Below are positions 1 to 5,399 of a DNA stretch of 7,770 nucleotides, in pieces. The notes beneath the pieces were generated by a model. It saw only the letters and a list, made by a program, of their open reading frames with translations, ran no database searches and was not told where the DNA came from. Location of the stretch: the NCBI GenBank assembly GCA_947504795.1, contig CANNJG010000089.1:1-7770 (forward strand). Direction: 5' to 3'. This DNA comes from Legionellaceae bacterium. GTDB taxonomy: Bacteria; Pseudomonadota; Gammaproteobacteria; Legionellales; Legionellaceae. A program made the translations under genes and the position numbers. Within the stretch, counting starts at the first letter, position 1. Each line of letters opens with the position of its first letter.

Positions 1-1844
1 AAGAAAAATTGTTGATCTGGATTAAAATGACCAATCGTCGCTTGTTGATGGTAGTTTTCCGCTTCATGAAACGCACGATATGCCAGCGTTACCCCTCCTA
101 AATCAGCAGTAGCCTCCCCTACCACTAATTCTCCTTGGACTGGGATCGTCTCATTCACGGTATAATGCGAGAACTGATTGGTAATGCACTGAGTCGCAGC
201 CTTAAATTTCTTCAAGTCTTCGTCTGTCCACCAATTATTTAAATTACCCTGTTCATCGAATTGTGAACCCTGATCATCAAAACCATGCGTAATCTCATGA
301 CCAATCACAACGCCAATTCCACCATAATTGATAGCCATCGGCGCAGCAGGGTCAAAATAGGGCGATTGCAAGATCCCCATAGGAATATTGATACTGTTCA
401 TAGACGGATCATAATAGGCATTCACAGTCTGCGGCGTCATCGCCCACTCTGTCCGGTCAATGGGTTTGCCAATTTTATCTAATTCACGTTTGACTAAAAA
501 AGCACTGCCTCTTAACACATTTAAGACATAAGGCCCTCTATCAATCTGTAAGGTTGAATAGTCCCACCACTTATCAGGATAGCCGACGCGTTCTTCCATT
601 TTATCTAACTTTTTAACCGCGGCTTTGCGCGTCTCTTCGGTCATCCATGCTAAATTTTCTAAATCCTTGCGTAGTACCTGGCGAATATGCGTTATCATAT
701 CCAGGACTTGTTGCTTCCCTTCAGGAGAAAAATGTTTTTGCACGTATAATTCTCCAATAGCGAATCCTAGCATACCTGACTCAGTCCCTATCACTTGCTT
801 CCAACGCGGAGGTAATGATTTCACCCCCGATAAAATAGCGCTCATTTTAAAATTTTGTTTGACAAAATTGTCTGATAAATAAGGTGAGAGCGCATCCAAT
901 AAATGCCACTTGAGATAGATTTTCCAATCATTCAATGAAACTGTCGCTATCATCCCGTCAAAAGTGCGCATAAATTCTGGCATCGCTACGTTTAGGTGCT
1001 TGATATCCGCATAGCCTCTTGCTTGAAAATACCCTGTCCAATCAAAATGTGTACTTAAATGCGAAAGTTGATCGAGCGACATGAGATGATAGATAGCGTG
1101 GGGATCCCGTTGCGTGATTTGCGACATTGACCCTTTGGCTAACTCGGTTTCGATGCGCATCACGACTTGTGCTTCGTTCTCAGCTTGTTGCGACTTATCA
1201 CCTAAAAATTGCAACATGATTTTCATGTGATTCACAAATGCTTCGCGGATCTCGACAAATTTTTTATCCGTTTTTAGATAATAATCTTTATTGGGCAAAC
1301 TCAATCCAGCTTGCGCAATTACCGCGATCATTTGGGTGCTATGTTCAAAGTCCTGCATTGCTTGAAAAGTAAATCCCGTATTTATTCCATACTGATGCAA
1401 GTGCTCTATTTCTGCTTGCAAATCAGCTATCGATTGAACGGCTTCAATTTGCGAAAACTCTGATTTTATAGGCTTAATCCCTAATTTATTAATAGTTGCT
1501 AAATCCATACCAGAATAGTAAAAATCTCCTACTTTTTGTTGTAAGGAATCCGATTGAGATTTGCCGTCTTTTGAAATCTCTGCCACCATCTTATGGATAG
1601 CAATTTGGTTTTTTTCTTGCAGAATGGAAAACGACCCCCAACTTGCATAATCATCTGGGATAGGATTTTCGATTTTCCAATTTCCATTAGCGTACATATA
1701 AAAATCTTGCTGCGGCGCAACGCGAGTATCCAACCAGTCTAGATGGAGGCTTTGTAACAACCGGTCTTGTCCTTTATCAGATTCGGCTTGTGCGAACGCC
1801 AAAATCGATGTACACGCTAACAAGCCCATCGCTGCCCATTTCAT
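1..1844 (-). CDS. M13-family secreted zinc metallopeptidase (PepO/neprilysin-like), C-terminus cut by window edge
   Basis: Secreted endopeptidase expected to cleave oligopeptides in the periplasm or outside the cell with one catalytic zinc. Frame is open over 614 codons from ATG 1844-1842 to the left edge. Residues 1-20 form a Sec signal peptide with AxA-type sites (AFA or AQA, cleavage near 18-20). C11 is too early for a convincing lipobox. The N-terminal M13 domain follows from about residue 38 (FYMYANGNW at 48-56). The catalytic domain carries NAYY at 475-478 (substrate backbone binding), the zinc motif HEITH at 516-520 and GEATADLGG from 576, giving third zinc ligand E577 and D581. The family usually has about 670-690 residues, so roughly 60-75 are missing, including the C-terminal histidine and arginine region. 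AAAGGA (minus strand, 1856-1851) lies 6 nt before the start, supporting it. All visible catalytic residues are intact. The family is certain; substrate and gene name are not. Confidence 0.95.
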   Translation of the reverse strand, partial: MKWAAMGLLACTSILAFAQAESDKGQDRLLQSLHLDWLDTRVAPQQDFYMYANGNWKIENPIPDDYASWGSFSILQEKNQIAIHKMVAEISKDGKSQSDSLQQKVGDFYYSGMDLATINKLGIKPIKSEFSQIEAVQSIADLQAEIEHLHQYGINTGFTFQAMQDFEHSTQMIAVIAQAGLSLPNKDYYLKTDKKFVEIREAFVNHMKIMLQFLGDKSQQAENEAQVVMRIETELAKGSMSQITQRDPHAIYHLMSLDQLSHLSTHFDWTGYFQARGYADIKHLNVAMPEFMRTFDGMIATVSLNDWKIYLKWHLLDALSPYLSDNFVKQNFKMSAILSGVKSLPPRWKQVIGTESGMLGFAIGELYVQKHFSPEGKQQVLDMITHIRQVLRKDLENLAWMTEETRKAAVKKLDKMEERVGYPDKWWDYSTLQIDRGPYVLNVLRGSAFLVKRELDKIGKPIDRTEWAMTPQTVNAYYDPSMNSINIPMGILQSPYFDPAAPMAINYGGIGVVIGHEITHGFDDQGSQFDEQGNLNNWWTDEDLKKFKAATQCITNQFSHYTVNETIPVQGELVVGEATADLGGVTLAYRAFHEAENYHQQATIGHFNPDQQFF

Positions 1845-1883
1845 AACTTATCCTTTGTCATTCATGCATTCTTTTAGCTTAAC

Positions 1884-1912
1884 GTTATACAACAAAGGAT
1901 GCAAATGTTGTC
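1884..1912 (-). promoter_or_regulatory. possible weak promoter for the M13 peptidase gene
   Basis: On the minus strand a TATAAC hexamer (1889-1884) matches the sigma-70 -10 consensus at five of six positions. It would start transcription around 1877, about 33 nt before the peptidase ATG. No good -35 hexamer is found at 16-18 bp; the nearest candidates around 1907-1915 are poor and overlap a small inverted repeat. This is inference from position and -10 match only. The promoter may be weak or need an activator. Confidence 0.3.
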
Positions 1913-1917
1913 CAACA
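1906..1917. repeat. short inverted repeat TGTTG-TC-CAACA, possible operator
   Basis: TGTTG (1906-1910) and CAACA (1913-1917) form a perfect 5-bp inverted repeat around TC. A further ACAACA at 1889-1894 is complementary to TGTTGT at 1906-1911. The cluster sits where the -35 region of the leftward peptidase promoter would lie, the position expected for a regulator site. Five-base arms can arise by chance, so this is a weak candidate. Confidence 0.2.
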
Positions 1918-1949
1918 ACCCCTGATTGTTTTTTTATTATTCTATTTGA

Positions 1950-1978
1950 TTGATTTTAAGATAAAATTTTGGTATAAT
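1950..1978 (+). promoter_or_regulatory. strong sigma-70 promoter for the small secreted protein gene
   Basis: A -35 hexamer TTGATT (1950-1955) and a perfect -10 hexamer TATAAT (1973-1978) are separated by the ideal 17 bp. The -10 is preceded by TGG (1970-1972), an extended -10 element. AT-rich sequence upstream (about 1928-1949) could serve as an UP element. Transcription should start near 1985, leaving a leader of about 24 nt with TAAGGA (1996-2001) 7 nt before the ATG at 2009. The signals suggest high, possibly constitutive, expression. Confidence 0.75.
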
Positions 1979-2008
1979 TGAGGCTCATTTTGCTTTAAGG
2001 AAAATAAT

Positions 2009-2365
2009 ATGATTAGGTTACGCGCTATTTTAACGGCTATCACGATCAGTTGTTTTGCCTTACAAGGACACAGTCAAGGGATGAACCTAAAGTTGAATCC
2101 CAATCAAGATAAGGTTATTGCGAATACCACATTATGGACTATCCATGCTACCTGTAAAATTCACTCGGATACGCATAAGAAAACAATTCGAGTTGAAGGC
2201 GTCAAAAATACCAGCATTGTTAATGGCAAATCGTTAACTGCGGGACATGCAACATCTATGATTGTTTATGACCAAAAAACCATCGAAGTATCCGCTGAGC
2301 CCGGTGCTGAAGTTTCGATCACTAATTTGAGTAACGACCGCCTTGAAGCGGTGTGTTCTACTTAA
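2009..2365 (+). CDS. small secreted protein of unknown function, two mature cysteines
   Basis: I do not recognise a named family. The 118-residue product starts with a basic n-region (MIRLR) and a hydrophobic core (residues 6-19), a Sec signal peptide probably cut after S22 or G24, leaving about 95 residues in the periplasm or outside. C15 has a poor lipobox (TISC, with Thr at -3), so a lipoprotein is less likely. The mature part has two cysteines, C49 (ATCK) and C116 (AVCST, three residues from the end), which could form one disulfide joining both ends of the fold. Alternating polar and hydrophobic residues (for example 58-66 and 91-107) suggest a small all-beta domain. The start is well set by TAAGGA 7 nt upstream and a near-consensus promoter. 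It appears monocistronic, with a terminator-like hairpin 37 nt after the stop. My impression is of a conserved hypothetical protein seen in Legionella-like bacteria, unverified. Confidence 0.85.
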   Translation: MIRLRAILTAITISCFALQGHSQGMNLKLNPNQDKVIANTTLWTIHATCKIHSDTHKKTIRVEGVKNTSIVNGKSLTAGHATSMIVYDQKTIEVSAEPGAEVSITNLSNDRLEAVCST

Positions 2366-2401
2366 TCCTAGCAAAACTTGTAAAACTTATTCCCCTGAAA
2401 G

Positions 2402-2446
2402 CTAGGCTCTATTGACATGTCCCCAGAGCCTAGAAAGTTTTCGTTT
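2402..2446 (+). terminator. probable rho-independent terminator formed by a 32-bp quasi-palindrome
   Basis: Arms CTAGGCTCT (2402-2410) and AGAGCCTAG (2425-2433) are perfectly complementary over 9 bp, followed by a T-rich run (2437-2446, GTTTTCGTTT). It begins 37 nt after the stop of the small secreted protein gene, where its transcript should end. It is not a textbook terminator: three As separate stem and T-run, the T-run is interrupted, and the 14-nt loop is long. The loop contains the palindrome GACATGTC (2414-2421) exactly at the dyad centre, so the site could instead be a protein-binding or recombination site. Confidence 0.5.
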
Positions 2447-2491
2447 CTGTTTAACTGCTTTTTCGAGGCTAATCAGGGATTTCGCAAAACA

Positions 2492-2519
2492 CCAAAACTC
2501 GATAGCGAGTTTGGCCAAA
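2492..2519. repeat. hairpin (9-bp stem, one bulge) overlapping a 10-bp palindrome
   Basis: AAACTCG (2495-2501) and CGAGTTT (2506-2512) pair perfectly around the tetraloop ATAG. CC (2492-2493) then pairs with GG (2513-2514) if A2494 is bulged, giving 9 bp. The right arm overlaps the perfect palindrome TTTGGCCAAA (2510-2519). No T-run follows, so it is not an obvious terminator. Such overlapping symmetry is typical of small interspersed repeats, though that identity is inferred. Confidence 0.5.
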
Positions 2520-2605
2520 GAAAAGTGACGCTAAAGGATGATAACTCTATTCCAAACAGACAGGCCTAGCCCTTCACTCCGTTCTGGATGACGACAGCGA
2601 TTTTA

Positions 2606-2614
2606 TGTGATACT
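2606..2614 (+). promoter_or_regulatory. weak candidate -10 element for the efflux operon
   Basis: TGTGATACT (2606-2614) fits an extended -10: TG, one base, then GATACT, matching four of six positions of TATAAT. No clear -35 hexamer lies 16-18 bp upstream. It would place the start near 2621 and leave about 39 nt of leader. An alternative AT-rich box, TAATAAT, lies at 2623-2629. The lack of a strong promoter would suit a normally quiet, activator-dependent or repressed efflux operon, but this is a guess. Confidence 0.2.
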
Positions 2615-2659
2615 TTCTAGAGTAATAATACCCAGCCACATGAAAAGGATATTCATAGT

Positions 2660-4225
2660 ATGGTCAGGTTTTCACCCAAGATCATCACAGTTATAGCATC
2701 ATTATCCCTTTTTTCCTGTATGGTCGGACCTAATTATAAAGAGCCGGTTAAGGATATTGCGCCCCACTGGAAAAAAACAGATAAGTCAGTCAAGGAATCT
2801 TGCATTCAAAATGCCAATTGGTGGCATGTTTTCCGCGACCCCACTTTAAATGCTTTGATTCAACATGGCTACACCCATAATTTATCTCTCCAAACCACTG
2901 CAGTACATGTACTCCAAGCACGTGCGCAATTAGCCCAATCTGTAGGAGAGCTCTATCCTCAACAGCAAACCCTAACCGGCAATCTCAGTTATAACCGGAT
3001 TGGTGGCCAAGAATTACAGTCGGTGCTGCCTTCCTCCTTCAATACAGTAACTATGGGCGTCAATGCGACTTGGGAAATAGATTTCTGGGGGAAATACCGA
3101 CGGGCTATTATGGCCAATGACGCCAGTTTTTTGGCCTCTTATGCAACGTATGATATTGCGTTGGTCAGCTTAAGCGCAGACATTGCTACCAATTATATTT
3201 CGATTCGTACCACCCAACAACTGATTCAAGTCACTCAACAAAATATTCAAGCGCAAAAATCGATTCTGAGTATTACGAAAGTTCGTTACAAAGAAGGTGA
3301 AACAAGCTTACTCGATGTGGAACAGGCTCAAACTATGCTGTCTCAAACCGAGTCAACTTTGCCGACCTATCGTGCTACGCTACAAAAACAAAAAGATAGC
3401 TTAGGCACTTTACTCGGTACGACACCAGACAAAGTAGATGGGTTACTCGGGATATCTCGTGGTATTCCTCAGGCCCCCTCCAAAATTGCGGTCGGCATTC
3501 CTAGAGAAACTCTAGCCAAACGACCTGATATTTATGAGGCGCGCATGAAAGCCATTGCCCAATCTGAAACAATCGGCGCAATCAAAGCACTGCTTTTCCC
3601 CTCATTTTCTCTAATAGGTTCGTTTTCATTTGCAGCCAACACTATTAACAATTCGTCTCTGGGTGAAATTTTCAATTGGTCAAGTCGCACAGTTAATGCT
3701 GGCCCAGGTTTCTCTTGGCCTATATTAAACTACGGGCAAATCACTAATTCTGTGCGCGCTCAAGATGCAGTGTTCCAACAAGCCGTCTTAAATTATCAAA
3801 ATATAGTTCTTAGTGCCCAACAAGAAGTTCAAGATAATATCACTTCATTCATCGAATCTAGAAAAACCACCCAAGCACTCCTAACCTCCGATCATTCAGC
3901 TGTGGCATCCACCCGTCTATCGATGATTCGTTATCAGGAAGGCCAATCGGATTTCACCCCTGTTCTCCAATCAGAAATTCAAGAGCTTAGTGTACAAATT
4001 TCTCTCACAAATTCGCAAGGCAATATCCCAAAAGCATTGGTTGCACTATACCGATCCTTAGGCGGGGGCTGGCAAATTCGAAATGGCAATGATATTGTTC
4101 CTGATGAAGTGAAAGAAGAAATGGCTGTGCGGACCAATTGGGGGAGATTACTTCAACAATCCAATCACGAGCCCCCAAAAAGCAAACCGCAGCAGATCAA
4201 AGAATTGTATTTACCTGATTGGTGA
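2660..4225 (+). CDS. RND efflux outer-membrane lipoprotein, TolC/OprM (NodT) family
   Basis: Trimeric outer-membrane duct of a tripartite efflux pump, 521 residues. Residues 1-20 are a lipoprotein signal peptide with lipobox LFSC, lipidated at C20, followed by VGPNYKEP, typical of NodT-type proteins. Further landmarks are NWWHVFRDPTLNALI (53-67), EIDFWGKYRRA (139-149), the first repeat's RYKEGETSLLDVEQAQ (209-224), the inter-repeat PRETLAKRPDI (281-291), GPGFSWPILNYGQI (348-361), the second repeat's RYQEGQSDFTPVLQSE (424-439), and ALYRSLGGGW (462-471), where many relatives nearly end. Here about 50 charged residues follow, ending ELYLPDW. AAAAGG (2643-2648) precedes the ATG by 11 nt, slightly long; the lipobox position supports this start. 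ATG 2640 is in another frame. It is first of three genes, 13 nt before the adaptor. Family certain; substrate unknown. Confidence 0.95.
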   Translation: MVRFSPKIITVIASLSLFSCMVGPNYKEPVKDIAPHWKKTDKSVKESCIQNANWWHVFRDPTLNALIQHGYTHNLSLQTTAVHVLQARAQLAQSVGELYPQQQTLTGNLSYNRIGGQELQSVLPSSFNTVTMGVNATWEIDFWGKYRRAIMANDASFLASYATYDIALVSLSADIATNYISIRTTQQLIQVTQQNIQAQKSILSITKVRYKEGETSLLDVEQAQTMLSQTESTLPTYRATLQKQKDSLGTLLGTTPDKVDGLLGISRGIPQAPSKIAVGIPRETLAKRPDIYEARMKAIAQSETIGAIKALLFPSFSLIGSFSFAANTINNSSLGEIFNWSSRTVNAGPGFSWPILNYGQITNSVRAQDAVFQQAVLNYQNIVLSAQQEVQDNITSFIESRKTTQALLTSDHSAVASTRLSMIRYQEGQSDFTPVLQSEIQELSVQISLTNSQGNIPKALVALYRSLGGGWQIRNGNDIVPDEVKEEMAVRTNWGRLLQQSNHEPPKSKPQQIKELYLPDW

Positions 4226-4238
4226 GATAAAAACAAAA

Positions 4239-5399
4239 ATGATATCTGAAAAACACACAAAATTATTCAAGCTAAGTTTGGTTGGCCTAAGTATCCTCTG
4301 CCTACTCATTTGGGGGATTAAGCGGTATCACAACCATCAAAAGCCAGCCTATACCGCCCCTCTTGTCGTCATCCAAAAACCGAAATTAGCAAACGTCACT
4401 GAATACATCACACAAACCGGTACCTTGGTCGCATTTAACTCTGTAGACCTGGTCGCTAGAATCGAGGGGTTTTTAGAAAAAATTCAATTTACTGATGGGG
4501 TTTTCGTAAAAAAAGACCAAGAATTGTTTATTGTGGAACCGCAACCTTATTGGGATCAGTTAAAAGAAGCCCAAGCCTCTGTTGCTTCGGAAGACGCGTC
4601 ATTTGCTTACTCCAAAATTGAGCGCGACCGTCAACAAAAAATGTATAACCAAAATGCCACATCTTTCAACAACGTTCAAGAATGGGAAACCAAGGTTCTT
4701 CAGAGCAAAGCAGACCTAGACAAAGCCAGTGCCAATGAGAGAAATGCCGCCATCACTTATAGTTATACGCATGTCTTAGCTCCTTTTGATGGCCGGATGG
4801 GCAGACATTTGGTGGATGTGGGTAATTTAGTCGGCAATGGGGCAGCAACCAAATTGGCAACGATTGAGCAAATTGACCCGATTTACGTTTACTTCAATTT
4901 AAACGAGTTAGACTTACTTAAAGTTAGGCGCATGGCGAACGCCTATGGAATTACCCCTGATGATCTGAGCTCAATTCCTGTCTCTGTAAGCTTACAAAAT
5001 AAAATAGATTTTTCGCATGAAGGTAAGTTAAATTTTGTGAATACAGGCCTTAATGCCTCTACCGGAACCATGGAATTTCGTGCTTTACTCCCAAACAAGG
5101 ATTTCGCGTTGTTACCCGGACTTTTTGTACAAGTAAAGCTGCCCATTCAATATCCCAAACAGCAATTAACAGTCCCGGAAACCGCTGTGCAATATGATCA
5201 AATTGGCTCTTATCTTTACGTTGTGGATAATACAAATACCGTCGTCCTTAAAAGAGTGGTGATCGGACCAACTGACGCAGGGTACCGTGCTATTACCCAG
5301 GGGCTGCTCGCTACAGACAATGTGGTGGTAGCTGGATTGCAAAATGCCGCTCTTGGCATAAAAGTTACGCCCGTTTCCGCTGACAAGGCGAAACTATGA
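4239..5399 (+). CDS. RND efflux periplasmic adaptor (membrane fusion protein), AcrA/MexA family
   Basis: Periplasmic adaptor linking the inner-membrane permease to the outer-membrane duct, 386 residues. A hydrophobic segment at 11-27 follows a basic N-terminus. It lacks a lipobox, so it is probably an uncleaved inner-membrane anchor rather than the lipid anchor of AcrA or MexA. The first lipoyl half spans about 67-100 (VDLVARIEGFLEKI, then VFVKKDQELF), a helical hairpin about 103-172, the second lipoyl half about 174-210 (THVLAPFDGRMGRHLVDVGNLVG), the beta-barrel about 211-300 (DPIYVYFNLNELDLL; LLPGLFVQVKLP) and the membrane-proximal domain from about 308 (LTVPETAVQ). Length is normal for the family. 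It starts 13 nt after the upstream stop behind only a weak GTGAG, so translation may be coupled. Its TGA overlaps the next ATG by 4 nt. Family certain; specificity unknown. Confidence 0.95.
   Translation: MISEKHTKLFKLSLVGLSILCLLIWGIKRYHNHQKPAYTAPLVVIQKPKLANVTEYITQTGTLVAFNSVDLVARIEGFLEKIQFTDGVFVKKDQELFIVEPQPYWDQLKEAQASVASEDASFAYSKIERDRQQKMYNQNATSFNNVQEWETKVLQSKADLDKASANERNAAITYSYTHVLAPFDGRMGRHLVDVGNLVGNGAATKLATIEQIDPIYVYFNLNELDLLKVRRMANAYGITPDDLSSIPVSVSLQNKIDFSHEGKLNFVNTGLNASTGTMEFRALLPNKDFALLPGLFVQVKLPIQYPKQQLTVPETAVQYDQIGSYLYVVDNTNTVVLKRVVIGPTDAGYRAITQGLLATDNVVVAGLQNAALGIKVTPVSADKAKL

Larger units (their letters stand above)
2366..2659. other. 294-bp intergenic region without a convincing gene, rich in dyad symmetry
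   Basis: This gap separates the small secreted protein gene from the efflux operon. It holds the quasi-palindrome at 2402-2433, a bulged hairpin at 2492-2514 overlapping a 10-bp palindrome at 2510-2519, and the hexamer CCTAGC at 2367-2372 and 2565-2570. A 50-codon frame (ATG 2417, stop 2567-2569) has no ribosome-binding site, starts inside the terminator-like loop and is probably not a gene. The block from about 2465 to 2600 has the look of an interspersed repeat or a decayed mobile fragment, but one copy in this window cannot show that. The last 60 bp must hold the leader of the efflux operon. Confidence 0.6.

Noticed and set aside
285..1720. Other reading frames of 63-85 codons over the peptidase gene (plus 285-482, plus 625-882, minus 1529-1720)
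   Set aside because: They lie inside the continuous M13 peptidase frame, which has all expected family motifs, and their translations look non-native (arginine-, histidine- and serine-rich).
1..1844. Possible frameshift in the M13 peptidase gene
   Set aside because: Start codon, NAYY, HEITH and GEATADLGG codons all fall in one frame, and sampled stretches between them read continuously, so the gene appears intact as far as the edge.
1811..1844. Lipoprotein signal (LLAC, C11) in the M13 peptidase
   Set aside because: The cysteine comes after only ten residues, too early for a normal hydrophobic core, and a signal peptidase I site follows at 18-20.
2640..2659. Alternative start ATG at 2640 for the outer-membrane efflux gene
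   Set aside because: It is in a different frame from the gene and has no upstream ribosome-binding site; ATG 2660 gives a normal 20-residue lipoprotein signal ending in the lipobox cysteine.
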